Position numbers and translations under genes: made by a program | Part shown: in pieces, positions 16,117 to 22,326 of the stretch | Position numbering within the stretch: the stretch's first letter is position 1 | How the letters are laid out: every line of letters begins with the position of its first letter | The notes under the pieces: generated by a model | What the model was told of the DNA's origin: nothing | The model's database searches: none | Seen by the model: the letters and a program-made list of their open reading frames with translations, nothing else | DNA from: DATBDM01 sp034664425 | GTDB lineage: Bacteria > Actinomycetota > Thermoleophilia > Solirubrobacterales > Solirubrobacteraceae | Length of the DNA stretch: 22,326 bases | NCBI GenBank assembly: GCA_034664425.1 | Contig: JAXDHR010000217.1 | Coordinates: 1 to 22,326, forward strand | Direction: 5' to 3'

Positions 16117-17610
16117 ATGGCTCTGGCGCGACGCGCCGGCTGGTCCTGCGCGGCGGCGCTGGCGCTCCTGGCATGGAGTGCCGTGCCCGCGCTGGCCGGC
16201 CGCGATCACATCTCGATCCTCTCACCGCACGGCACCGTCGAGCGCGCGACGCTTCCCGCCGCTGCGACCGCGTCGCTGCCGGCGCCGCCGGGCGGGCCCG
16301 CGGCGCGCACGCCGGCGCGCGCGGCGACGGTCCGCACGGTCGCCTCCGAGCTCAAGCGGCTGGCGCGCAGCGGTCAGATCACCGGCCAGGACCGGCGCGA
16401 GCGCCTCGCCGCCTACGACGCGGCCAGGCGCGCCGCGGCGAAGCTCGGCGGCACGCGCCGGCGCGAGCTGTCGGCGGTGATCGGGACGATCGCCGGCGTC
16501 GCCGCGCGCGGGCAGCTGACCGCCTCCCGGCTGCCGGCGCTGTGGCTGACGCTTGCGCGCAACCTCGAGTGGTGGACGACGGCGCCGTGGATCCCCGCGG
16601 CCGGCGAGCGCGTCGGCTTCGACGGCGACGAGCTCGTGTACCAGTACTACGCGGGCCAGGGCCTCCAGATCCAGTGGCTCGGGACGTTCGGCAAGCTCAA
16701 CGCGATCGACAAGAGCCGGGCGAAGTCCAGCACGGCCGAGGCGAGCACGATGATCGACCAGATCCTGCCGCTCGCCTCGGCGCGCGCCGGGGGGATTGCG
16801 TGGGAGTACCTATTCGCCTTCGGCGGCGGGCTCGCGCCGTGGACGAGCGGCCTCAGCCAGGGCACCGGTTTGCAGGCGCTCGCGCGCGCGGGCGTGAAGA
16901 CGGGTCGCGCGGCGGAGGTGTTCGGCGCGACCCGTCCCGGCCTGGCGATCTTCCGGCGCGCGACCCCAACCGGTGTGCGCGTCGAGGTGCCGGGCGGGGT
17001 CCACTACGCGCAGTACTCGTTCGCGCCGAGCCTGCGGATCCTCAACGGCTTCGTCCAGTCGGTGGTCGGGCTGCACGACTACGCCGAGCTGAGCGGCAGC
17101 TCCCGCGCCCGGACGCTGTATGCCGCCGGGAACGCCGAGGCGCAGCGGGAGGTCCCGTCCTACGACACCGGCGCCTGGTCGCTGTACTCGCGCGGCAGCT
17201 CGATGCACGAGTCCGACCTCAACTACCACGTCCTCCTGCGCGACTTCCTCAACTCGATGTGCGACCGCACGGCGATCGCCGTCTACTGCGACACCGCGCA
17301 GCGCTTCACGGACGACCTGTCGACCCCGCCGGTGGTGAAGGTCCCGGCGCAGCGGCTCGTGCGCAGCCGCTACGGCTTCGTGCGCATGACGCTCGACAAG
17401 ATCTCGTCGCTGACCCTACGCATCGCCCGCGGCGCGACGCCGGTCGCAAGCCGCAGCGTCGGCACGCTCGCGTACGGTCCGCACCGGCTCGGCTGGGCGG
17501 TACCGAAGCGGCGCGGGACCTACACGGTCACGATCAACGCTCGCGACCTCGCCGGCAACACCAGCACGAGCACCGGTGTTGTGAAGGTGGTGGCTCCCTC
17601 ACGCGGGTAG
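16117..17610 (+). CDS. Secreted D-glucuronyl C5-epimerase-like protein with C-terminal Ig-like domain
   Basis: A 497-residue exported protein. Residues 1-28 are a signal peptide (core CAAALALLAW, cleavage near ALAG). A helical region follows (70-160), then the catalytic-type domain (about 170-400): YQYYAGQGLQIQWLGTFG (175-192), WEYLFAFGGG (229-238), PWTSGLSQGTGLQALARA (241-258), YDTGAWSLYSRGSSMHES (349-366) and LNYHVLLRDFLN (368-379). These match the C-terminal domain of heparan sulfate D-glucuronyl C5-epimerase, which inverts uronic-acid C5 in a polysaccharide; Tyr357 and Tyr370 are in the region of its catalytic tyrosines. Cys382 and Cys391 may form a disulfide. Residues about 410-492 form a FlgD/Ig-like beta domain ending RDLAGNTS. 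The substrate would be an extracellular polymer, but none of its synthesis genes is nearby. TTACGGC ends four bases before ATG; no ribosome binding site is seen. Confidence 0.82.
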   Translation: MALARRAGWSCAAALALLAWSAVPALAGRDHISILSPHGTVERATLPAAATASLPAPPGGPAARTPARAATVRTVASELKRLARSGQITGQDRRERLAAYDAARRAAAKLGGTRRRELSAVIGTIAGVAARGQLTASRLPALWLTLARNLEWWTTAPWIPAAGERVGFDGDELVYQYYAGQGLQIQWLGTFGKLNAIDKSRAKSSTAEASTMIDQILPLASARAGGIAWEYLFAFGGGLAPWTSGLSQGTGLQALARAGVKTGRAAEVFGATRPGLAIFRRATPTGVRVEVPGGVHYAQYSFAPSLRILNGFVQSVVGLHDYAELSGSSRARTLYAAGNAEAQREVPSYDTGAWSLYSRGSSMHESDLNYHVLLRDFLNSMCDRTAIAVYCDTAQRFTDDLSTPPVVKVPAQRLVRSRYGFVRMTLDKISSLTLRIARGATPVASRSVGTLAYGPHRLGWAVPKRRGTYTVTINARDLAGNTSTSTGVVKVVAPSRG

Positions 17611-17613
17611 GCT
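17608..17613 (+). promoter_or_regulatory. Candidate -10 box, leaderless start of the ArsA-like ATPase
   Basis: TAGGCT lies nine bases before ATG 17623; its first three bases are also the stop codon of the epimerase-like gene. No ribosome binding site is present. Confidence 0.4.
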
Positions 17614-17622
17614 GCGCCCGAG

Positions 17623-18801
17623 ATGGCGCCGCGCACGATCCTCTACACCGGCAAGGGCGGCGTCGGGAAGACCTCGGTCGCCGCCGCCACCGCGCGCCGC
17701 TGCGCCGCGGCCGGGGCGCGAACGCTCGTGCTCTCGACGGATCCCGCGCACTCGCTCGCGGATTCGCTGCAGGCGCCGGTCGGCTCTGAGCCGACGCCGG
17801 TCTCCGACGGCCTGTGGGCGCAGCAGGTACAGGCGCAGGAGGAGCTCGAGCGCCACTGGTCGGCGGTGCAGGAGTGGCTCGGCGGCGTGCTCGCCGAGCG
17901 CGGCGTCGGCCGGATCGCGGCGGAGGAGCTGACCGTGCCGCCCGGCGGCGACGAGCTGTTCTCGCTGCTGCGGATCAAGCAGCACGCGGACGCCGGCAAG
18001 TGGGACGCGATCATCGTCGACTGCGCGCCGACGGGCGAGACGCTGCGGCTGCTGTCGTTCCCCGACGCGGCCCGCTGGTGGCTGGACAAGGCGCTCGGCC
18101 GCGAGCACGCGCTGCTGTCCGCCGCACGGCCGTTCGCCCGCGCCTTCCTGGACCTGCAGCTGCCCGACGAGCGTGTGATCGACGACGTCCAGACGCTCGT
18201 CGCGAACCTGATCGCGATGCACGAGCTGCTGCGCGAGCCGCAGGTCTCGCTGCGGCTCGTGATGACGCCCGACCGGATGGTCGTCGCCGAGGCGATGCGC
18301 ACGTTCACCTACCTGAACCTCTACGGCTACCTGACCGACGCCGTGGTCGTGAACCGCGTCTTCCCCGACGAGCTCGCCGACACCTACTTCGGCGCCTGGC
18401 GCGATGTGCAGGCGGAGCAGCTCGCGCTCGTCGACTCGGGCTTCGCCCCCGTGCCGGTGCTGCGTGCGCCGTACTTCGAGCAGGAGGTGCTCGGCGGCGC
18501 GATGCTCGACCGGCTGGCCGGCGCGCTGTTCGCCGGGCGCGACGCCGCCGGCGTCCTGCACGATCGACTCACCCAGGAGCTGCGGCTCGACGACGGCCGC
18601 GCCGAGCTGCGGCTCGACCTGCCCTTCGCGCGCAAGGGCGACGTCGCGCTGCGCAAGATCGGGCTCGAGCTCGTCGTGCGCGTCGACGGGCAGAAGCGCA
18701 CGATCGTACTGCCGGGCGCGCTCGCCGGCTACGAGCCCACAGGTGCGTCGCTGCGCGACGGCTCGCTCGTGGTCGCCTTCGAGGACAGCGCCGGTGGCTG
18801 A
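17623..18801 (+). CDS. ArsA/GET3-family ATPase with C-terminal Hsp20-like domain
   Basis: A 392-residue cytosolic P-loop ATPase. It has the deviant Walker A GKGGVGKT (residues 10-17), the switch I segment STDPAHSLADSL (38-49) and the switch II segment DCAPTGETLRLLSFP (133-147). A helical region 150-300 matches the ArsA/GET3 core, and residues about 324-386 form an alpha-crystallin/Hsp20-like beta domain (LRLDLPFARKGDVALRK, LVVRVDGQKRTIVLPG, SLVVAFED) known in actinobacterial and cyanobacterial ArsA homologues. No Cys triad for arsenite is visible and no arsB or arsR gene is nearby, so arsenite pumping is unlikely. A chaperone or targeting role is more plausible by analogy with GET3. It overlaps the next gene by eight bases. 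Confidence 0.88.
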   Translation: MAPRTILYTGKGGVGKTSVAAATARRCAAAGARTLVLSTDPAHSLADSLQAPVGSEPTPVSDGLWAQQVQAQEELERHWSAVQEWLGGVLAERGVGRIAAEELTVPPGGDELFSLLRIKQHADAGKWDAIIVDCAPTGETLRLLSFPDAARWWLDKALGREHALLSAARPFARAFLDLQLPDERVIDDVQTLVANLIAMHELLREPQVSLRLVMTPDRMVVAEAMRTFTYLNLYGYLTDAVVVNRVFPDELADTYFGAWRDVQAEQLALVDSGFAPVPVLRAPYFEQEVLGGAMLDRLAGALFAGRDAAGVLHDRLTQELRLDDGRAELRLDLPFARKGDVALRKIGLELVVRVDGQKRTIVLPGALAGYEPTGASLRDGSLVVAFEDSAGG

Positions 18802-19162
18802 GACACCGCCCGACCCCGAGCGGGCGTTCGCGGACGCGGAGCGGCTCGTGCGCGAGGCCCAGGCGGCAGCCGAGGACGCGGTCCGCGCGGCCGGCGGCGA
18901 GGTGCCGCCGAACGGCTGGGCGTCATCGCAGGGCGCGAGCGCCGGCGCCGGCGCATCGCCCGGGGCGTTCCCCGACCTGTCGGGCATCTCGGCGCTGATC
19001 GAGGCGGTCCGCGGGACGGTCCCGCCCGAGCTCGGTCGCCAGCTGACCGAGACGCTGCGCGGGATGCTGGTGGCGCTGCGCGCCGTGCTGGACTTCTACA
19101 TCGCGCGCCTCGACCCGCCGCGCCCCGAACGCATCGACGTCAGGGACATCCCGATCGACTGA
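18794..19162 (+). CDS. Small protein coupled to the ArsA-like ATPase
   Basis: A 122-residue protein from GTG 18794, which overlaps the ATPase stop by eight bases, so the two are almost certainly co-translated. Residues 8-34 form an Ala/Glu/Arg-rich amphipathic helix (ERAFADAERLVREAQAAAED). A disordered Gly/Ala/Ser stretch follows (45-60), then a helical region (62-108, with ALIEAVRGTVPPELG and LRGMLVALRAVLDFYIARL) and a tail PERIDVRDIPID. There is no signal or membrane segment. I recognise no named family; the position suggests a binding partner or client adaptor of the ATPase. Confidence 0.78.
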   Translation: MAETPPDPERAFADAERLVREAQAAAEDAVRAAGGEVPPNGWASSQGASAGAGASPGAFPDLSGISALIEAVRGTVPPELGRQLTETLRGMLVALRAVLDFYIARLDPPRPERIDVRDIPID

Positions 19163-19180
19163 TTCCGGGGTGGGCTCTGG

Positions 19181-19186
19181 CAGACT
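19181..19186 (+). promoter_or_regulatory. Candidate -10 box before the 19193 gene
   Basis: CAGACT lies six bases before ATG 19193. GGGAG between them could instead be a short ribosome binding site, so leaderless transcription is less sure here. Confidence 0.3.
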
Positions 19187-19192
19187 GGGAGC

Positions 19193-19912
19193 ATGTCGCT
19201 CGCCGAGCGCCTCAAGGCGATGCCCCCCGAGCTGCGCAACGCGGGGATTGCGGCCGCGGCGCTCGTGGCGTCGATGATCCTGCCCTGGTACCAGAAGTCC
19301 TTCGTGCCGCCCGGCGCGCATCAGTTCACGCAGGCGAACCTCAGCGCCTTCGGCGTCTTCTCGTTCATCGAGGCGGCGGTCCTCGTGGTCGCCGCCGGCG
19401 TGCTGTTCCTCGTGTGGGCGCGCACCAACCGGCGCGCCTTCCACCTTCCGGGCGGCGACGGCGCAGTGATCACCGCCGCGGGCACGTGGGCGCTGGTGCT
19501 GCTCGTCTGGCGGCTGTTCGACAAGCCCGACGCCGCCGGTCCGAGCGCGACGATCGGGATCCAGTGGGGGATCTTCGGCGCGATGCTCGCCGCGGGGGCC
19601 CTCGTCGCCGCGGGCGCGCGCGTGCGCGCCGTGCACCGTCCCGAGCCGCCGAACCCGGCGGCCGACGACCTCGACTTCGAGCGCCCGGCGCGCCGGCGCG
19701 CCGGCGCGCGCGCCGACCGGCGCCCGCGCGACCCGGGCGCGGTCACCGAGGTCCTGCGCGACCGTCCCGCGTGGGAGGGCGATCCGCCGGACTCGCCGCG
19801 CCGCAGCGCTGGCCAGCCGCCCGACGCGCCGACGGAGCGCCTCGACGACTCGCGCCCGCCGCGCCGCCGCAACGGAGCCGGCGACCCGCCGGCGACCGAC
19901 CGGCTGTTCTGA
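19193..19912 (+). CDS. Four-helix membrane protein with a disordered charged tail
   Basis: A 239-residue protein with membrane helices at about 16-32, 53-75, 90-109 and 121-142. Between the first two is a short loop (PWYQKSFVPPGAHQFTQANL) of the kind often outside the membrane. The C-terminal half (150-239) is predicted cytosolic by positive charge and consists almost wholly of Arg, Pro, Asp and Ala, with short blocks such as RPARRRAGARADRRPRD. I recognise no family and no catalytic residues. It follows the ATPase pair by 30 bases in the same direction, so a link to protein targeting is possible but unsupported. Its stop faces the FMN reductase across a 37-base gap. Confidence 0.75.
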   Translation: MSLAERLKAMPPELRNAGIAAAALVASMILPWYQKSFVPPGAHQFTQANLSAFGVFSFIEAAVLVVAAGVLFLVWARTNRRAFHLPGGDGAVITAAGTWALVLLVWRLFDKPDAAGPSATIGIQWGIFGAMLAAGALVAAGARVRAVHRPEPPNPAADDLDFERPARRRAGARADRRPRDPGAVTEVLRDRPAWEGDPPDSPRRSAGQPPDAPTERLDDSRPPRRRNGAGDPPATDRLF

Positions 19913-19930
19913 GCGCCGTCCCGAACCGCG

Positions 19931-19944
19931 CGCCGGCGCCGGCG
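19931..19944. terminator. Perfect 14-base palindrome between convergent genes
   Basis: CGCCGGCGCCGGCG is its own reverse complement and lies in the 37-base gap between the stops of the membrane protein and the FMN reductase. The position suits a two-way terminator, but there is no T-run on either strand and a hairpin would need the centre as its loop. Confidence 0.3.
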
Positions 19945-19949
19945 TTCGA

Positions 19950-20513
19950 TCAGGCTTGCTTCGCCAGCGCGGCGCGGCGGACCTCGACCGTCTCGGCGAG
20001 CTCGGCGAGGATCTCGGCGTAGACCTCGCGCAGGTCCTCGTCGTCGAGGCGGCCGTCGCCGTCGAAGCGCTCGTCCGCCTCGGAGACCGGGAGCTCGCGG
20101 TCGACGACGCGGGCGCCGATGGTCTGCAGCACCTTGCGCGTCTCGGCCTGCGACCAGACGGCGCCGAACATGCCGGTCGAGGCGCCGACCACGGCGGTCG
20201 GCTTGCCGCGCAGCGAGTTCGTCGCGTGCGGTCGGGAGACCCAGTCGAGCGCGTTCTTGAGGACGCCCGGGATCGAGGCGTTGTACTCCGGGGTGGCCAC
20301 GAGCACGGCGTCGGCGCCGGCGATCGCCTCGCGCAACGCGGTGACCGCCTCGGCCGCGTCGTTCTCGTTGTCGGCGTCGTAGGGCGGGATGGCCTTCAGG
20401 TCGTCGTACACCACCAGCTCGGCCCCGGACGGCAGCAGCTCGGCCGCCGCCCGGAGGAGCAGGGAGTTGTACGAGTCCCGGCGCAGCGAGCCGGAGATGC
20501 CGAGGACTCGCAT
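19950..20513 (-). CDS. NAD(P)H-dependent FMN reductase (NADPH:quinone reductase type)
   Basis: A 187-residue flavodoxin-like reductase. GISGSLRRDSYN (residues 5-16) binds the FMN phosphate, and TPEYNASIPGVLKNALDWVSRP (74-95) contacts the isoalloxazine ring; both are diagnostic for the ChrR/SsuE/azobenzene-reductase group. It would use NAD(P)H to reduce FMN or two-electron acceptors such as quinones in the cytosol. The start at ATG 20513 lies four bases after the yceI stop, with AAGG about 12 bases upstream, so the two genes form one operon under the divergent TetR regulator. That setting suggests a role in quinone or electrophile stress. Confidence 0.9.
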   Translation of the reverse strand: MRVLGISGSLRRDSYNSLLLRAAAELLPSGAELVVYDDLKAIPPYDADNENDAAEAVTALREAIAGADAVLVATPEYNASIPGVLKNALDWVSRPHATNSLRGKPTAVVGASTGMFGAVWSQAETRKVLQTIGARVVDRELPVSEADERFDGDGRLDDEDLREVYAEILAELAETVEVRRAALAKQA

Positions 20514-20517
20514 CGGA

Positions 20518-21072
20518 CTACGCGACCTTGACGAGCTCGAGCTCGACGGTCAGCTTGACGTCGTCGGCCAGCGCGAACCCGCCCTTGGGCAGCGGCGCGT
20601 TCCAGTTGAGGCCGAACTGCGTGCGGTCGACCGTGGTCTCCAGCGTGAGGCCGAGCTTCGTGTTGCCGAACGGATCCTCGGCCGGGCCGGTGATCGTGCC
20701 GGTGCCGGTGACCGGGTGCGTGTTGTCCTTGATCGTGAGGTTGCCCTCGACGGTCACGTCGTCGCCGTTGCGCACGAGCTTCAGCGACTCGAACTTGATC
20801 TCGGGGTAGGTCTCGCTGTCGAAGAACTCCGGCGACTTGAGGTGGGCGCCGAGGTTCTCGTCCTTGACGACGATCGTGTCGGCCTTGACCGCGCCGTTGA
20901 GGACGGCGTTGCCGGCGTCGTCGACGACGAGCTCGGCCGTGAAGTCCTCGAAGCGGCCGCGGAAGGTCGAGACGACCATGTGCTTGACGGCGAAGGTCGC
21001 GGCGGAGTGGACGCCGTCGTCCTTGTAGGTGCCGGCGGGGATGGTGGTGGCAACAGCGTCGATGGTGCTCAT
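20518..21072 (-). CDS. yceI: YceI-family lipid-binding protein
   Basis: A 184-residue protein of the YceI family, which fold as lipocalin-like barrels that bind long isoprenoids such as polyprenyl quinones. Matching motifs are AATFAVKHMVVSTFRGRF (residues 24-41), HLKSPEFFDSETYPEIKF (78-95), VEGNLTIKDNTHPVTG (108-123) and VDRTQFGLNWN (148-158). No signal peptide is present, so it should be cytosolic, unlike E. coli YceI. ATG 21072 is fixed by AGGAGGGAA (21081-21089) eight bases upstream; the frame runs further but the extension crosses the operator region and is unlikely to be translated. It is the first gene of an operon with the FMN reductase and is divergent from tetR. Confidence 0.93.
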   Translation of the reverse strand: MSTIDAVATTIPAGTYKDDGVHSAATFAVKHMVVSTFRGRFEDFTAELVVDDAGNAVLNGAVKADTIVVKDENLGAHLKSPEFFDSETYPEIKFESLKLVRNGDDVTVEGNLTIKDNTHPVTGTGTITGPAEDPFGNTKLGLTLETTVDRTQFGLNWNAPLPKGGFALADDVKLTVELELVKVA

Positions 21073-21100
21073 GATGGGTATTCCCTCCTGAAGTGGTTTC

Positions 21101-21112
21101 GGACCGCAGTCC
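21101..21112. promoter_or_regulatory. TetR operator copy 1 (yceI side)
   Basis: GGACCGCAGTCC is an inverted repeat nearly identical to the copy at 21146-21157 (10 of 12 bases). It lies about 12 bases from the yceI ribosome binding site, downstream of a possible yceI -10 box (TACAGT, 21134-21129 on minus), where bound repressor would block transcription. Confidence 0.55.
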
Positions 21113-21145
21113 GGTTCCTGCTGGAAGGACTGTAGCACCGTATGC

Positions 21146-21157
21146 GGACCGTGGTCC
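21146..21157. promoter_or_regulatory. TetR operator copy 2 (tetR side)
   Basis: GGACCGTGGTCC has perfect five-base arms around a two-base centre. It lies just upstream of the tetR -10 box (21164-21169), so binding would shut off tetR and could also cover the -35 region of yceI. The centres of the two copies are 45 bases apart. Confidence 0.6.
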
Positions 21158-21163
21158 ACTTGC

Positions 21164-21169
21164 TACCGT
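21164..21169 (+). promoter_or_regulatory. Candidate -10 box, leaderless start of tetR
   Basis: TACCGT is seven bases before GTG 21177. It supports that GTG as the start over the upstream in-frame codon at 21093, which lies on the far side of both operators. Confidence 0.45.
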
Positions 21170-21176
21170 GTGGCGC

Positions 21177-21830
21177 GTGGAGACGCACCACGAACACCCC
21201 CTGTTCGAGCTCGGGATGTCCGGGCCCGAAGGCGACCTGCCCGTCGCCGGTCAAGCGCCGCGCCGGCGCGCCGACGCGCAGCGCAACCACGAGCGCGTGC
21301 TCTGCACTGCCCGGCGCCTGTTCGCCGAGCGCGGCGCGCAGCACGTCTCGATGGACCTGATCGCGGCCGAGGCGGGCGTCGGGAAGGGCACGATCTTCCG
21401 TGCCTTCGGCGACAAGTCGAACCTGGTCGGGACGATCCTCGGCGAGGACGAGAGCCCGTTGCAGGACGCACTGATCCGCGGGCCGGCCCCGCTCGGACCC
21501 GGTGCGCCGCCGCTCGAGCGCATCGTCGCGTTCGGACAGGCGTACATGGAGTTCCTGGAGAGCCATCTCGACCTGCTGCTCGCCTCCGAGCTCGGATCCG
21601 GCGTGCGCTTCGCCAAGGGTCCGTTCCAGCTCTACCGCGCGCACCTCGTGATCCTCGTGCGCGACGCTCTCGGCGACGGGGACGTCGACGCGGACTACAC
21701 GGCCGACGTCCTGCTCGCCCCGCTGGCCGCCGACTTCTTCGCCTACCAGCGGCGCCGGCGCGAGCGCTCCGTCGCGGAGCTCGGCAGCGCCTACGAGTGC
21801 CTGGCCACGCGCGTGCTCACCTGTCGCTGA
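21177..21830 (+). CDS. TetR-family transcriptional regulator
   Basis: A 217-residue regulator, normal length for the family. After a polar N-terminal extension (1-32, with HHEHPLFELGM) the TetR DNA-binding domain spans about 33-85: ERVLCTARRLFAERGAQHV, then the helix-turn-helix MDLIAAEAGVGKGTIFRAFG and KSNLV. Residues 100-215 form the helical ligand-binding and dimer domain. The start is GTG 21177, chosen because both operators and the -10 box lie upstream of it. The divergent yceI-FMN reductase operon and the two palindromes suggest it represses itself and that operon, and is released by a hydrophobic or quinone-like ligand. The ligand is not visible from sequence. It overlaps the convergent 21817-22005 gene by 14 bases. 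Confidence 0.9.
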   Translation: METHHEHPLFELGMSGPEGDLPVAGQAPRRRADAQRNHERVLCTARRLFAERGAQHVSMDLIAAEAGVGKGTIFRAFGDKSNLVGTILGEDESPLQDALIRGPAPLGPGAPPLERIVAFGQAYMEFLESHLDLLLASELGSGVRFAKGPFQLYRAHLVILVRDALGDGDVDADYTADVLLAPLAADFFAYQRRRRERSVAELGSAYECLATRVLTCR

Positions 21831-22005
21831 CGTAGAGCAGCAGCGGCAGGCCGACCGAGCCGAGGAAGATCAGGCCGATCCCGGTCGCGACCGTCGGCTT
21901 GCTGCGCAGGATGTGCCCGATCACGCCGACGAAGAAGCCCAGGCCGATCAGGATCAGCAGCGGAATGGGCGACGGGGCGGCGGCCGCGATCACGGCGGCG
22001 AGCAT
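21817..22005 (-). CDS. Small two-helix membrane protein
   Basis: A 62-residue protein from ATG 22005 (MLAAVIAAAAPSP) with two membrane helices, PLLILIGLGFFVGVIGHIL (24-42) and ATGIGLIFLGSVGLPLLLYV (49-68 if counted from GTG 22032; about 40-59 from ATG), joined by a short basic loop RSKPTV. A longer form from GTG 22032 is possible but overlaps the promoter of the divergent AAA gene. The end of the gene overlaps the end of tetR by 14 bases. I recognise no family. The clean hydrophobic pattern makes it likely to be real despite its size. Confidence 0.6.
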   Translation of the reverse strand: MLAAVIAAAAPSPIPLLILIGLGFFVGVIGHILRSKPTVATGIGLIFLGSVGLPLLLYVSDR

Positions 22006-22023
22006 CGCAGACGGTCCTGTTCC

Positions 22024-22029
22024 TAGACT
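22024..22029 (+). promoter_or_regulatory. Candidate -10 box, leaderless start of the MoxR ATPase
   Basis: TAGACT lies eight bases before ATG 22038, with no ribosome binding site between. Confidence 0.45.
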
Positions 22030-22037
22030 CACTCATC

Positions 22038-22326
22038 ATGAGCGCGCCGACCGCAGAGCCCGGATCCGTCGACGAGGTCGCGGCGGGCCTGCGAGCCGCG
22101 GGCTACCTGCCGGGTGAATCCACCGCCCTCGTCTCCTACCTGGCCACGCGCCTGGGCAAGCCCGTCCTGGTCGAGGGCCCGGCCGGGGTCGGCAAGACCG
22201 AGCTGGCCAAGGCGCTCTCGCGCTACCTCGGCCGCGAGCTCGTGCGCCTGCAGTGCTACGAGGGCCTCGACGAGGCGAAGGCGCTGTACGAGTGGAACTA
22301 CCGCAAGCAGCTCCTGCGGATCCAGG
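22038..22326 (+). CDS. MoxR-family AAA+ ATPase, N-terminal part (runs off the window)
   Basis: The first 96 codons are visible from ATG 22038. After a short helical lead (ESTALVSYLATRLGKPVL) comes the Walker A GPAGVGKTE (residues 47-55), then LQCYEGLDEAKALYEWNYRKQLL (71-93), a signature of the CoxD/MoxR-like group of AAA+ chaperones. Such ATPases mature metalloenzymes or complexes and are usually encoded next to a von Willebrand factor A-domain protein, which would be expected to the right of the window. Walker B and the sensors lie outside the window. Confidence 0.88.
   Translation, partial: MSAPTAEPGSVDEVAAGLRAAGYLPGESTALVSYLATRLGKPVLVEGPAGVGKTELAKALSRYLGRELVRLQCYEGLDEAKALYEWNYRKQLLRIQ

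Noticed and set aside
14093..16480. A 795-codon plus-strand open frame across the antiporter and lipoprotein genes
   Set aside because: It crosses two well supported minus-strand genes and has no recognisable domain; stop codons are simply rare in such GC-rich DNA.
19690..19716. GC-only repeat (alternating GCGCCGGC units)
   Set aside because: It encodes the Arg/Ala-rich tail of the membrane protein and is explained by codon bias; no sign of a mobile or regulatory repeat.
21073..21159. N-terminal extension of YceI to 21159
   Set aside because: It would translate the operator and promoter region, while ATG 21072 has a perfect AGGAGG-type site.
22006..22032. GTG 22032 as start of the small membrane protein
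   Set aside because: It lies on the -10 region of the divergent AAA gene and adds only polar residues; ATG 22005 is simpler, though the longer form is not excluded.

Overview
The window is very GC-rich. Almost every codon ends in G or C, genes are tightly packed on both strands, and long empty open frames lie opposite the real genes. Gene content (a Frc-type sugar ABC transporter, beta-oxidation genes, an ArsA ATPase with an Hsp20-like tail, LppX/LprG-like lipoprotein, multi-domain wall hydrolase, YceI/TetR pair, MoxR ATPase) and style point to an actinobacterium. I think a member of Thermoleophilia/Solirubrobacterales is most likely, but that is inference from protein flavour, not from a marker gene. 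It reads as ordinary chromosome: I see no IS element, phage gene, tRNA, rRNA or CRISPR array.

Layout. 1-213 (-) is the N-terminal end of a small helical protein. 500-3025 (+) is a large exported peptidoglycan hydrolase with its own promoter and hairpin leader, translationally coupled to an uncharacterised protein (3022-3906). Facing it is a minus-strand operon: a 3-hydroxyacyl-CoA dehydrogenase (5753-6625), an unusual HCDH-C/enoyl-CoA hydratase fusion (4660-5760) and a sirtuin (3903-4655). The first two together rebuild a FadB-type beta-oxidation enzyme as two chains. 6644-7029 is a broken remnant of a phytase-like esterase. 7069-8709 (-) holds an SRPBCC protein and a FAD amine oxidase, preceded by a strongly structured 120-base leader. 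9015-10181 (-) is an acyl-CoA dehydrogenase with a TetR-type palindrome at its promoter.

10457-13323 (+) is a three-gene sugar ABC transporter operon in the order binding protein, permease, ATPase (frcBCA-like), behind LacI-type boxes. Then come a small membrane-anchored repeat protein (13345-13773), a Ca2+/H+ antiporter (13799-14938, -), a lipoprotein (14972-16048, -), and divergent to it a secreted glucuronyl C5-epimerase-like protein (16117-17610, +). The ArsA-like ATPase (17623-18801) and a small partner (18794-19162) overlap, followed by a four-helix membrane protein (19193-19912). The right end holds a redox module: yceI and an FMN reductase (minus) divergent from a TetR regulator (plus), with two matching palindromes between them. 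A two-helix membrane protein and the start of a MoxR-type AAA ATPase end the window.

Two signals recur beyond gene content. First, at least six genes have a TANNNT box 6-9 bases before the start codon and no ribosome binding site, which suggests widespread leaderless transcription. Second, two leaders (about 421-499 on plus, 8732-8850 on minus) carry strong, partly mutually exclusive hairpins and are the best candidates here for undescribed cis-regulatory RNAs.
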